Below, in pieces: positions 11,413 through 23,883 of a stretch of DNA of 29,125 nt. A program made the position numbers and the translations under genes. The stretch comes from Beroe ovata (Eukaryota; Ctenophora; Nuda; Beroida; Beroidae): contig CAMPET010000041.1 of the NCBI GenBank assembly GCA_946803715.1, forward strand, positions 57,014-86,138, written 5' to 3'. How positions within the stretch are numbered: position 1 is the first letter of the stretch; each line of letters begins with the position of its first letter. The notes under the pieces were generated by a model. That model ran no database searches. It was given only the letters and a program-made list of their open reading frames with translations, and was not told where the DNA came from.

Positions 11413-12783
11413 CTCGATGATCACACCGCTGTCCCCAGTCCTCTGCGGCGAGCGCGCGTGTTCTGCAAGATTTTTGTACTTGTAGCGCGCGCAGTGAACA
11501 ATGAAACCTGCATCCCATTGTGATCAGTATAAGCAACAAAAATCATTCTCGAGGGTTTATAGCACATGTCAGGTCTGCAACAAAATAGTAATGCAAATGA
11601 TCATCTTGCAAGGTCTCGTATTAAATTCGAGAGTAAAGACATAGTATTGCAGATAGCTTCGTAGTGAAATTCACTTGTATCTCATCATCACATATGCATG
11701 GCATTGCAGTTTATTCATGACTGCAATTCATTCGAGGGTTAATGCTCGCTGCCATTCGAGAGTCTGGATTTATCCCTATAATATCGTGTTCCTCCATGAT
11801 ATTAATCAATAGCCATGCTCACACCCACAAGTCACACTGTGTTACCAAAATACCAACACACTGGCATAGAGATAACTACTGACAGATAGCTACAGAACAG
11901 GGATAGCAACCTGCTTCATGCAGATTATAGACTAAGTTTCTGCACTTGCACCTTGTAAACTAAATGGGAGTCACTAAAATTGGAATAGTTCCAAATTAGG
12001 ACTTCACGACACTAAAACCAGGTGATTGAGCAATGCAACTTTTGACTAGGGGATCAGAGAGGGGGTGGGTGGGCCCACCACCCAGCTACCAGACATTGCG
12101 TAACGGTCTGTGACATACCAGCACGTCACTTACTGCATGGGTAACTGACATTGTATCAGCATATTATAATTATCGGTTGCAATACGCATCATATTTTGAT
12201 TTGAGACTGCACCACAATTTTTGTCATTTTCATTCTTCTCAAAAAGATATAATGCCTTTAAAAGTCATATTGACAATTTTTACTTAATCAAATGGCGATC
12301 GTAGCTAATTGATCATCTCTACATTACCTGAATTAGGACTCCAAATATGTGAGAGAATTATCGGGAAATTGGTGTCGACGACCATAATCTGTGGGGCTAT
12401 AGCAGGTGTACTGCCGTTAGAATATTGTAAATTGAACGAAAAAACGCATGAAACTTGCATTTTCTAGATACAGACAAAGAAACTGTTGCTACAACTGTAA
12501 CCAACATGATTTTGGGTGAACTCCAGAAATTGATATTTAAGCAATTAGAATAAAATCAATCGATGCGCATACAACGGCACAACTGGCAGATCGCCAAAGA
12601 AATAGAATACGAATTCAAAGAGGACAAAGTGCAACAAATTTCAGGAATTTATGAGTCAAGGGGGAGTCAAGCAAGGAGCCTTCCTTATGGTCAATGTATC
12701 ATAACGTGCAGGATTTACCACGTTCCCCCGTCCCCCCCTCTGTAGGATGTCACTCCATGTCACATGATGGCTGATCTCATTCT

Positions 12784-12894
12784 GCAGCTGTAGCTGTATA
12801 ATAACGCGGGAAGATGCAGGAGAGAGTGGAGGGAGCTAGCTGTGTGCGGTGCGCCGGTGCACAGGACAACGGTCGAGACCATTTTGGCGGGAAT
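12784..12894. promoter_or_regulatory. GC-rich patch with E2F-type site
   Basis: A GC-rich island in AT-rich surroundings, with several CpGs, ending in TTTTGGCGGGAAT (12882-12894), a close match to the E2F consensus TTTGGCGC/GGGAA. It lies about 1.4 kb upstream of the zinc-finger start and could be its promoter or that of an unseen transcript. Short frames run both ways across it but none is convincing. Confidence 0.35.
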
Positions 12895-14839
12895 CCAAAA
12901 CACAGTCACACACACACACCTACTAACGCACACATATTTGTTGCAAACTCTTGGTTGAATATACTAGATTAGATATGATTTATAAATGAAAGTATGTGAA
13001 CGGCTCTAATGATTGATTCTGCACACACACGCACACACGGGTTGCGATACTGATAATCACATTAATTCATCCTCCAGCAAAGCGGCCACATACCAAAATA
13101 ATCGTGCAGGACGTATATCATTTTGATCTCCTTTCTGTGGAGTAAATCGAATTACAAAAGTGTGCCCCCCCCCCTTCTTCCACCCCGTGGGAAATAGGGA
13201 CATCGGGAGTTCAGATACAGCGGATAAAGAATGTTCTGCCACGTTCATGTCAAGATATGGACCTTGGCCATTTCACTTCCTTCTTTTCTTCCCATTTTAT
13301 CTCCACAAATTTCACAGCACTGCACCAGCTGCATCAGTATTCAACAGCAGCAGCAATGTGTTCTCATCTATAATGATGACGTTCACACTCTGTTCTAGGA
13401 TGAGATCACCACGAACTATGATTACAGATTAGATCACCCACGACAAAAGTGCAGCAGCGCGTTACATTAGGTATAGCCCGACATAATACATAGTCGTAAT
13501 ATATTCACCAGCCAACATATCTAAATTCCAAATCTTATATAGAAGTTGAACCATTCTCATCCAAATTGAACCAAATTGAATCAAGATTCTAATTAGAAGC
13601 TACAGAAGTTTAGCCAGTGAAGATGTTGGGAAAGCGTAGCTGCACGGGTTCCCCGGTCAAGGATACAAGACACAGGCATGTCAACACAATGAACACATTG
13701 AGCATTTTATGAACATCATGAATACTGAATAGGGTGATCTGGAGTTTTTATAGCTAGGAGAAACAATCGATAGATAAGATAACACTGATAAAATACTGGG
13801 CAAAGACCAGTATATCATCACACCAGTGGTTGTGGAACTGTCGCTACCAAACTTAGAAAACTTAAGTAATTTATTATGCTAGTAGGCATCACATATTGTG
13901 CCAGAGAAAATGAACGCATCGCAACCGGAGAGGAAATCAGTATTTTTTATTCCAAAACGCTGAAAAGACTGCGACATTTTAATGTTGGATCTCGAAGGTC
14001 GGACCCCGAACGTGAGCTACAAATTTTGACGACAACTTGCTATAAAACGCAAATGAACTCGCGAAGTTGGGTAATAAAAGCTGTGCTGTTCATTTCATAT
14101 GTCCTTATATGACAATGTTCCTGCGACAATTCGATCAAGTATAACGAGGAAATAGATTATAGTACTTTTCTTCAGAGAAAGGGATCATTCATTTGAACAA
14201 AAAACTCGGATCCAATTAGGTAATGAAAATGCAATTCTAATGAAAATATTCGCCGTAAATGAGAGACATGACAAATAGTTAACACATAGGACATAGGTAT
14301 CAAGGTGGAAAATGTGCTGATTTAGTACTCAGCACTGACGGAATTAGGTCATCAATTAGGTCATCACTTAAGTCCACTAGCTGTGCAGGAATTATACCGT
14401 ACAGACAATACCTACTGACGTAAACATATAAGACAAGGAGAGAAGAGACAGTTACCAGAAGTTTCCAAGTTATGTAATTTGTTAGAATTTAAGAAGAGAT
14501 GGTGACTGAAAGTTTTCCGGTCTGCAAAATGATAAGAGCCTAGGCGGGGCAGGACATCTAGAATTCCGGGCTATTAACATCTCAGCCTTATTATCAAAAC
14601 ATGTAAGTTTGTGCAAATAAAAAACGAAAGTGAAAGCAAAAGTATATACTGCACCGGAAGACGTTAGTTTCGCCTGGAAAGTTAGGTTAGGAAGTTGCAA
14701 CATTCTCTTATATATGCGACCCCTGACTTCATGAAGCAAGTCTGCTCACCACATTCCACTGTTGCAAAACTGGTAACCACAAAATCACAAGACATTTCGG
14801 CAGGGTGTGGACTTGGATCAAGTCCAAAACACCAAAACG

Positions 14840-14876
14840 TGACACGTGACCCATCCGCGCGCAGGGTCACGTGATC
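14840..14876. promoter_or_regulatory. Inverted pair of CACGTG E-boxes
   Basis: TGACACGTGACCC and GGGTCACGTGATCA face each other across an 11-base CG-rich spacer. They form an inverted repeat carrying two bHLH-type cores. No neighbouring gene is recognised. Confidence 0.4.
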
Positions 14877-15137
14877 AAACTTTGCGAGATAACTTTGCGG
14901 AGAGCCACTTCTGGGGAAGCGCGGAAATTGGTCGACAATTGAATCAGCCGTTTCACCTGCATCTGTACTCAGGCTGCATATGTCATAGTATCGTGGGAAT
15001 ATGCCGGAACTTATACAGGAAGGTGGAAAAACGAGTTTGTCTGGCAAATGCATGCCTGGTTCACTCCTGAACCCGAGAATATCATGGACCTATTAGTATT
15101 AGGACCTATAGGGGGTCTATTTTGAACCATGGCCAGC

Positions 15138-15260
15138 AAATCCGGTTTTTCAGTCTAAGCTGTCCAGTTTGACTAGAGACGACTCATACTGTAACAAAAT
15201 TTGTTCCAGTATAAGTCGTCTCTAGATTAACTGGACAGCTTAGACTGAAAAACCGGATTT
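15138..15260. repeat. 123-base near-perfect palindrome (foldback)
   Basis: The left half begins AAATCCGGTTTTTCAGTC and the right half ends GACTGAAAAACCGGATTT. The two arms of about 61 bases pair with only a handful of mismatches around a central AACAAAATTTGTT, leaving essentially no loop. It could be a miniature inverted-repeat element or a hairpin RNA locus. I see no clear target-site duplication. Confidence 0.9.
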
Positions 15261-16251
15261 TTTTCAATGTTCCATGAAAAATCGCACCTGATTCGTACTA
15301 TGCAGTGGCCAGTGGCACGAAAAATTGTTAACATTATCTAATTGTGAGAAAGAAGCTTAACTTTTGTGAAAAGACCAACTGAAAAGGGAAACTTGGGAAT
15401 TTGCCAGCCTTTCTCATCATCATAAAAGAAAAGGTAGGCCTAATTCCAAACCCAATTTTGCGTATCGCGGAAAATACGCTGACAGTAGGAGAAAAAGAAG
15501 GAAATTGAGAAATTGATATGATGGAATGCAATGAGCAAGCCCCATGTCTGCATACGTATCGTTCATTCTATAAATACCACATATTTCTTGCAGGGCTGGA
15601 AGAGGGCAAATGTGCCCGGGGAAAACTCTGACATCACACGCGCAATGGAATGTTATACAGTGGCACGGGGAATGCACGATGCAGGAGAATGTTATCGCTG
15701 AGTTACCAAGAGAATCATTACCCTCTCACCCACACACGTACGCACACTATGCGTTACCAAGCAACATGCACAGACTGACGAACCGCTGTTGGAGAGATGG
15801 GGAGCGGCGCGTGGAGCGATGATTTGGTGAAGACCAGTCAGAAAAGCCGGAAAACAGTGCTGGCTCAAGTCCAACTATAATCATATGACTGCAGAGAAGG
15901 AGAGAGGGGGGGGTAGAGTGGGAGGATTCATTGAATATTTTATCTAATCTGCAGCAAACGGCTCGCTGCAAAAATTTGTTGTAAATAATATCATGTCCAA
16001 CATTTTATTTTTATGTAACGTTCTGAGGAGCGAATATAGAATGCTAAACTGAAAATGATGACCCAGATGACTATATCATCGAATTCATGTGCATTGTGCG
16101 TTCCTATCCACCGTCCTGCGCGCTACGCATTCACACTGCACTAGCGAGATTTTACATCACAGTTAAAACATAGGACAGAGAACACGGAAATATAAAGTGC
16201 ATAATATTAAAATAGTGAAAATTGGGCAAGTGCCAAAGAAAATGCCTAGCG

Positions 16252-16286
16252 ACACACACACACACACACACACACATACACACACA
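16252..16286. repeat. CA microsatellite bordering the N gap
   Basis: A CA array with one TA interruption, running directly into the unsequenced gap. Confidence 0.95.
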
Positions 16287-17256
16287 NNNNNNNNNNNNNN
16301 NNNNNNNNNNNNNNNNNNNNNNNNNNNNNNNNNNNNNNNNNNNNNNNNNNNNNNNNNNNNNNNNNNNNNNNNNNNNNNNNNNNNNNNNNNNNNNNNNNNN
16401 NNNNNNNNNNNNNNNNNNNNNNNNNNNNNNNNNNNNNNNNNNNNNNNNNNNNNNNNNNNNNNNNNNNNNNNNNNNNNNNNNNNNNNNNNNNNNNNNNNNN
16501 NNNNNNNNNNNNNNNNNNNNNNNNNNNNNNNNNNNNNNNNNNNNNNNNNNNNNNNNNNNNNNNNNNNNNNNNNNNNNNNNNNNNNNNNNNNNNNNNNNNN
16601 NNNNNNNNNNNNNNNNNNNNNNNNNNNNNNNNNNNNNNNNNNNNNNNNNNNNNNNNNNNNNNNNNNNNNNNNNNNNNNNNNNNNNNNNNNNNNNNNNNNN
16701 NNNNNNNNNNNNNNNNNNNNNNNNNNNNNNNNNNNNNNNNNNNNNNNNNNNNNNNNNNNNNNNNNNNNNNNNNNNNNNNNNNNNNNNNNNNNNNNNNNNN
16801 NNNNNNNNNNNNNNNNNNNNNNNNNNNNNNNNNNNNNNNNNNNNNNNNNNNNNNNNNNNNNNNNNNNNNNNNNNNNNNNNNNNNNNNNNNNNNNNNNNNN
16901 NNNNNNNNNNNNNNNNNNNNNNNNNNNNNNNNNNNNNNNNNNNNNNNNNNNNNNNNNNNNNNNNNNNNNNNNNNNNNNNNNNNNNNNNNNNNNNNNNNNN
17001 NNNNNNNNNNNNNNNNNNNNNNNNNNNNNNNNNNNNNNNNNNNNNNNNNNNNNNNNNNNNNNNNNNNNNNNNNNNNNNNNNNNNNNNNNNNNNNNNNNNN
17101 NNNNNNNNNNNNNNNNNNNNNNNNNNNNNNNNNNNNNNNNNNNNNNNNNNNNNNNNNNNNNNNNNNNNNNNNNNNNNNNNNNNNNNNNNNNNNNNNNNNN
17201 NNNNNNNNNNNNNNNNNNNNNNNNNNNNNNNNNNNNNNNNNNNNNNNNNNNNNNNN
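16287..17256. other. Assembly gap (970 N)
   Basis: A run of 970 unknown bases. The left flank ends in a CA microsatellite, so the gap probably reflects failure to assemble across it. Open frames spanning it are artefacts. Confidence 0.99.
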
Positions 17257-20200
17257 CTCGTGACTCAGATCGACACACGTCATACATGTTACTTTATTTT
17301 AACATCTTGCTGCTGCAGGATATTTTATAATGAGAGATGAGAGAGGAGTCACATGACGACGTGAGGAGGAGGAGAGAGAGTGAAACTCGCAAACTTGGCA
17401 AACTATTATATCATGAGCGTTGTGGTGCTATCAAAATCGTGTTGTGTACGTGGTGATAAAAATATCCGTATATATGAACGAGGCAGATAAGCGGGAAATG
17501 ATAAATAGAACACCCCAATATTTCCCTAATTCTGTCATGAGCGCAACATGGAGTTGGGAGCTAGCCAAACTGGGGAAGCACGAGAAAACATAACACACAC
17601 AATATACAACTTGTGGAGAGAAAAATGCGAGGTATCCCTCTCTGCAATTAGCAGGCCTCTCTTCCTCCGTTCGCAGGTAGCGGAAGGCGTGTTAGCATCC
17701 TGAATGATGAGTCTCATGACACCTCATGACGTGACACGAGTCATGTGATACTCGGTGACGTGACACACTGTATTACGTAATACTCATGACGTGACACATG
17801 TGAAAGAGACGTGACTTTTGCGATGTCATACCTCATGGAATTTTGCACCTTCGTCCAGAAAATCACGATCCAAAAATCAGCAAAATATAGAACGAAAGTG
17901 AAAGGTGAAAACTAGAGGGTTTAGAGTTGTATCCAAACTTCCAAAGTTGCAGTACCGGGACATAAAAAGACATAATGATGTCTGACGTGCGATAGAGGTG
18001 ATAGTGCCATCGTTTCCGAAAACTGAAAAAGCCTTATTATTAAAACCCGTAAGGGGTTACGACATATTGTGAACGGGTCACGGAGATCTATAGCTGCAGA
18101 GCCATGGTTATCATCAACGTCATGGCGACAAATTGAGGAAGTGGATTACTAATTACAATGAAATCCATGAGGGAAGTATTAGGTCATTAAACCGAGGTAT
18201 GGATGACTTCATCAGTGAATAGCGCATTACTCAATTCGAAATATTTCACTCGTGCCCGAGATTGTCAGCATACAGCCGGTTCTGTCAGAAAGAGAGGATG
18301 AATTATGCATGTTATGGTACCAGGGGGAATGATGTCTATGGCAGAATTGTGCAGAATGAAAACGGTGTCACAGTATATATATAGACTTGGTGGGCAAAAG
18401 TAGTTGTGTCAAAAGGGTATTCTGTTGTTAGGTTGTAATTGAGGCATATCAATGAGGTGGTGTCAATGAGGTGTGATAGAATTATGTCATGGAAAATGTA
18501 GGTATGAGTATGAATAAGGCATTGTTCATCTTTATTCTCTTATTCAGTTACCTACCTACCTTCGAGTCAGTGATTGGGCTTCCCAATATCAGATATCCAG
18601 ACTGCAGACACCTTCATGTTGAGTTGAAGAAAGGTATCCAACTATTCATTAAGACACGAGATATTCGCTCAACCCGCGTCCTGCACTTTACACATTTTAC
18701 AATTACTTAGGTCATGCTTATTTCAATACAGAATGTTATAATGGAACGAACGGTATTCTGTGGCTTGCTACTGCAATCAATTACTCGAAGCCCTAAATGT
18801 TTCCAGTCCAGACAAAACGATAATATGAGCCGGCCACTTTGAGGAAATAACTTCAAAATCCGCCAAAATGAAAGAAATCTTAACACTGAGTGAGGCTCAA
18901 CTCAAAGAACGACCTGGTACCCGATTTCAGAAATTCCAGATGTGTTGGAATTTCTCTGGATACATATCTCGCATTCATATCTCGGTACACGCAAATGTCC
19001 GAAGTATGTGATCCAAATTTAAGCAAGTATGTACGGTAATAATGATATTCTAAATTTAACTCAGATGAAGTATAGATGATCAGAGCTCTGCACATGTGAT
19101 TGTGTATTACGATAAATAAGCGCGCGCAACGCGCGCAGCACACATCGTATACAAACTTTCCAACACGGTAACTGTTTACTACAACTGAACGTTCACAGCA
19201 AAATGATCTTCGCGCGCTCCATAAAGTACAATTTCACGGACAAGTTTTAGATTATCAGAACGTCGTAATTGCCATTACTATAGCACAGCAATTAACAATA
19301 CTTAACTATTATCAGAGGGATCTTATTTCGCATGATGTAATGCATAACAATGGTGAAAAGGAATGTATTAGCAATTGCTTGTCATTTTCTCACAAACAAC
19401 GATAATTACATAGACGACAGTTTGACTGTCATGACAGTTCAATCCACTAGTATTGGCCATGCGGCATGCAGCTGTTGCATCACATTCTGTTGCAGCGTTT
19501 ACAACGCCAATCATAGTGCAGCGTTTCCGGAGGTAAATTCCGATAGTTTCACAGGATTTCAACACTACTACGACAATTCCCCCCATTCTCATCTGACATA
19601 GGCTCGGGATGTATCGACTATCGAAATAGACATGACTCAAGTATGCCATTCTCAAGTTAAGGAAGTGATGTATTTGGTAGCTAATGTTGTAGTTATGAGT
19701 AGTAGCTACTTTCTCGGATGATAAGGTACCAATGTTATGTCGAGGGCACTATCAGTATGTCACAGATGCATTGTGTTTATGCAGGTTGTTACATTGATAA
19801 TCCTAGTATTTATTTAGCCCTTATTTAGAGCACTCGGCTCAGCTTCGCTTCACCTAGCACTCAAAATCATATAGACGTCTCCTACCGGGCCGTCTAAATC
19901 TACAAATCTCACAATTCTCAGCGATGTTGTGTACGTCCTTTTGGGCCTAGTGAAACAAAGGACAAGAGGCCCTCTGGAGCCTTACCACTGGGACCAGGTG
20001 CGTATTTGCACAAGGTTCACAATGGAGCCTCAAATTTGATTGCAATAAGTAGTGTTGTGAAGTATATATACGTATGGGATATTGTTTCCTGTGCGTTTGC
20101 AACGCGGCACACGCCTCTCAAGTACATTTAAACTTTTTAAATTAACTCTATTTAGAAGAAATACACTTTATCCGTTGGTGAAACTTTCCCTATTTAACCA

Positions 20201-20984
20201 GAAGAAAGTTGAAAAGGTATACACATGCTTTTATCAAAGATTATTAAAAACAAAAACTAAACCCTTGGCAAGAAATTGTGTAACCCTACCCGCAAACTTG
20301 GCACATCATGTTAATAATAATAATGTATAATGTTTTGGATTTTCTAAACTGAAATCATGAATCTTACATTGGAGTACTGGAGCTCTAGCCCATAGGTAAA
20401 AGACCCAAAAACGCGGGTTTGAATAAGGCCAGAAAATGTGAACAAAACTTTGAATCTATGACCGATTGAATATAAACGCAGCAATAAATGGTTTCCGAAG
20501 CTGATATATCATGGAAACATGTTAATGGACCTCGCCGTTATATCACGATGATTTTCGTGGAAGCTGTGTGCGAACAGAAATGAATAATAAAATCCCGGTT
20601 CATTTATCCCACTCGTTTCAACGCAATCTCACCACTAAATGAATCCTATAATCACAGATTGCTCACTCTGTCACATACTTTAATTCCCTGTTTAGCGTTG
20701 CACGTAAACGTGTGACGTGCGGAGTACGTATTCGACCGTTTAGCCGAGCACAAGTTTTTAAAATACTGCACATATTTGGGAAAATGGGAAAAAGATTTCG
20801 CGGTTTAATAAATTGGCTCGCTTACTAAATGCCATAAAGAGTGAAAACCGTTACTTAAAAGTTCTAGAAATAGACGGGCTCTTTATTCCAAATTTGGGTT
20901 TAGATGGTTGACCCCCTTTGGTCATTTGAATCACATCGGGCTTTCAAATCACACAGCATATTTGCAGAAACCTCAAGCAAAGTG
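17257..20984. other. Non-coding region right of the gap
   Basis: No gene is supported. It contains the bZIP motif cluster and a small GC-rich hairpin GCGCGCG-CAA-CGCGCGC near 19121-19138. A plus-strand 73-codon frame (18489-18710) has a hydrophobic signal-like start, described under findings. Confidence 0.5.
17725..17815. promoter_or_regulatory. Cluster of bZIP-type motifs
   Basis: Within 91 bases lie CATGACGTGACAC (17725), GTGACGTGACAC (17755), the palindrome TTACGTAA (17773), a second CATGACGTGACAC (17785) and GACGTGAC (17808). TGACGT cores are CREB/ATF-type half-sites and TTACGTAA is the PAR-bZIP consensus. The 13-base identity of two copies also allows a degenerate tandem repeat origin. 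No gene start is identified beside it. Confidence 0.5.
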
Positions 20985-21060
20985 CACACACAGACACAGA
21001 CACACAAACACACAGACACATCACAGACACACATACACACACACACACACACACACAAAC
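20985..21060. repeat. CA / CAGA microsatellite
   Basis: A mixed CACA and ACACAG array followed by pure CA. Open frames on both strands here are repeat artefacts. Confidence 0.9.
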
Positions 21061-22944
21061 TCTCCCTCCCCTCGAACAGTTTCTCTAAACATGATAATGG
21101 AACACCTTTATGCAGCAATCTGTCCCCATGATTGCACACCACCAAAGTTGGTATAATAAAATATATTAAAGAGCATTTTACATTCTCTTCACATACGATC
21201 TACAAGTGGGGCAAAGCAATGGGCATGGTGTTTTCAATGGAGCCGGGGCTCAGCGCAGATTGAGAGAGGGAAAAGTTCGCTGTGCATTATCGAGTAATAA
21301 GGGAGACGGCAGATACCTTTAAAATATTATACAGAATTGAGATTGAGTATAAAAGTCGAGGTTATGCTGGATTAAGTGGAATGAAAACTTCCGCTAAGAT
21401 TATCGGTCGAGAATCGGGAATTATCGAGTGTTTGGGATTTATGTACCTCCTCCTCTTCCCTATCTCTGAGAATTAGAGGGCGGGTCTAGCTGTAGCCAGA
21501 GCTCAGCAAGTCGTGAGGACCGCGGATACGTCACGGATAATTCACCGGATAATATGATATTCCCCCCTACCCCGATCCGGACTTGCGGGGGATCGTTTGT
21601 CTCGCGAACGTTAGTCGGCGGAGGAATGGAAATTTTGCATCTAGGAAAGAAGAGGGGGAGGAAATGAACTCATAACATCAGGTCTAAAGTATGATGTTCC
21701 GTGTAGTGAACCTCCCCAGAGCAGCTCTAGTGGACAAAACGGGGAAAATTGGCGGTATGGTTGAGGATATGGATGTGAAAAACTGAGAGAGAAAAACCTA
21801 TAGTCATTGTCCAGCAGTTCCAGGCGGTGTGTTACAAGAATTAGCGTCGCGGCACGCGCACACACGGTATATATATTAGATTGTGTCCATCTCCAAGCAC
21901 TTAGGACTTCTGTCTGCTCCCCCCTCTCTCCTGCATTTTAAATAAATATAACTTGAATCGCTGTGTAAAGTTTGTTCCAACTTTTAAATGTTTTGTGAAA
22001 GCTCAAATCGAGACGAAGGACTGAAGTATAAATCAGTAGAGGTCAGAGGCCCGGTGTCTGCGCTAAGTTTTGGAGTTAGGCTGTGCGTTAGTTTCTACTG
22101 TTACGGAGTAAATGAATGGTTTTCAGAAAAATGGGTTGTTGGTACCAACGGGGCTCCGATTTACAGCATACTTAGGGATAAATATAATTGCACGAGAAAA
22201 AACCCTGGATATATTCGTCAAAGAATATAGCGTTTAAACCCATCTATTCTTCGAAAGATGAAAGATTGACCGTGCATTTTCATTTCACTGCATCGTAAGC
22301 AGAATATCGCCTTGAGTCTCGGCTGAACACAATCATTGGTTTATTAAGAACATCTAGGTACCGCCTTCATTGATACAATGGTCAACACCACTAGGTTACA
22401 TGCTACCCTAAGCGTATACATGCATAACACATACACTCCTGTCACATACATACTCAACTCTTATACCCAGTACTCATATAATATCATGGTAATGAAAAAA
22501 GTAATTAGAATGACTACCATGATAAAGTATTATGGAGATGGTCAATGTACCCACTACTATCTTACCTATTTACCATCTTACATTATCTTGGTCATGGTAA
22601 CGATCTACGTAGGTATATAATAAGGGGGGTTGAGTACAATGTACTTAGTCTATTGTGTGTGTGCGAGAGAGACAGAGAGGTGGGATTAATGAAATTGGGG
22701 TGTGGTTGAGTGGAGAGATGGTGGTGGTGGTATTGTAGGGTGGGGCTGTATTTGCGAAGGGTGTGGTCAGTAAGTCAACGAAAGAGGGGGAGGATAGTGA
22801 AGTGTGGAGAAAAAACCCATGAGGATTGAGGAAAAAGGAGCCATTAATAAAGTATGAGCACTATCATAGATGAGGCGAGTATGGTGCATGATCACAATGT
22901 ATATATCATTAGGGTGGTGTTAAACATGGTGTCTGTACCATTAC
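21061..22944. other. Non-coding region
   Basis: No gene is supported. A CpG-richer patch at 21480-21625 includes TACGTCAC and could be a promoter fragment. An 80-codon plus-strand frame (21988-22230) and a G-rich stretch near 22680-22790 show no recognisable domain. Confidence 0.5.
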
Positions 22945-22997
22945 CATGGATACACGGGTACCAGCCCAAACCCGATTCCTCCTCCAGACACCACTAT
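22945..22997 (-). CDS. Candidate short coding exon, unknown gene
   Basis: A 53-base minus-strand segment has acceptor AATATAACAG before 22997 and donor GTAATG at 22944. The reading frame is ambiguous. One frame gives a Gly-rich hydrophobic peptide (VVSGGGIGFGLVPV). Another joins in phase with the candidate exon ending at 24142 but gives a basic peptide. The call rests on splice-site sequence and raised GC only. Confidence 0.18.
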
Positions 22998-23550
22998 CTG
23001 TTATATTAGTAGAGTAAGCTGGTGAAGGTGACACCATCCTCTACTATTGGTTTCAATGTCGAATGAAATAATCTCAAAAAACGCTGCCTGCCATCAGAAA
23101 ATAAATAGGGATTTTCCCGATGAGATAGCCCGGAAATTCCAACAGATTCGGATTCTACGTCAAAAAATTGGCTAGAAACAAAGTATATAAGTGTGGGATC
23201 ACTCACTTCTATTTCTACCGATATTGAAATCGGAAATCTGAAGAAAAATTTTGTTCATCATGTGACTTCAACCCTGAGAAGGTGAAATAGCCAACGCGTC
23301 TTTCACTCGTGATAGGTAATAAGTACCAGCAGCAACCCCTCTACGGTATTGAACAGTGAGAGTGTGAGAGAGAGTGTGCAACGTGCACTGCACAATGCAC
23401 ATCCCGTACATATTGCACGTCGTTAGTAAGTAAGTACCATGTGTTAGAGAGAGAAGCTTCGAGCTGGTGTGATGGCTGCATGACCGTTNACGAAGATGAT
23501 GTGTAATGAATGATGATCAAGATAAGTTATCGTTTTGTCAGTGATTAATA

Positions 23551-23789
23551 ACTGTAAGTAAGTAGCCCAGCTTATCTTTGATGTCTTATTGTAAACTAAA
23601 TTATGAGGATCTATCCATGAACGGTCTTCACTAATCAATAAAGACTATTTTGTGAAATTTTACGCTATCATAATAGACTCGAAGTAGAGTAATTATTGTT
23701 TGTGAAATGATTCCGCTTCGTTGCCCACATTTTGCTATCTCGGTGCAGTTGTGAATCATCACGCTCTCCAGTGAGAACTGCTCTACCCA
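23551..23789. repeat. Direct duplication, copy 1
   Basis: This segment matches 23884-24144 along its whole length, from AAGTAAGT through CTTATCTTTGATGTCTTATTG, TCTTCACTAATCAATAAA, TTCCGCTTCGTTGCCCAC and CACGCTCTCCAGTGAGAAC to CTCTACCCA. Scattered substitutions and indels show it is not recent. It carries a plus-strand AATAAA. Confidence 0.92.
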
Positions 23790-23810
23790 GGAGCCCCTTG
23801 GAGGGAGATT

Positions 23811-23840
23811 TACAGGGTGTGTCAAAAAAAAGTGGACAAA
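23811..23840 (+). mobile_element. Possible mariner-type terminal sequence relic
   Basis: TACAGGGTGTGTCAAAA followed by an A run and GTGGAC resembles terminal inverted repeats of Tc1/mariner elements, including the TA at its start. No partner repeat and no transposase are visible. It sits in the spacer between the two duplication copies. Confidence 0.25.
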
Positions 23841-23883
23841 AGTAAANGTAAGTTTTTTAGCACAACGCTTTAAGGGTTAAGAA

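Larger units (their letters stand above)
11470..16251. other. Non-coding region upstream of the zinc-finger gene
   Basis: No gene is supported. Contents are the E2F-type GC-rich patch, the E-box pair and the 123-base palindrome, listed separately. Open frames up to 123 codons (15053-14682, minus) show no domain or plausible splice partners. A plus-strand ATG at 13624 opens a 29-codon basic frame too short to judge. Confidence 0.55.

Noticed and set aside
14682-15053. 123-codon minus-strand open frame
   Set aside because: No recognisable domain, and it overlaps the inverted E-box repeat; likely chance.
16163-17340. Open frames of about 350-377 codons across the gap
   Set aside because: Nearly all residues are unknown because they cross the N run; the remainder is translated CA repeat.
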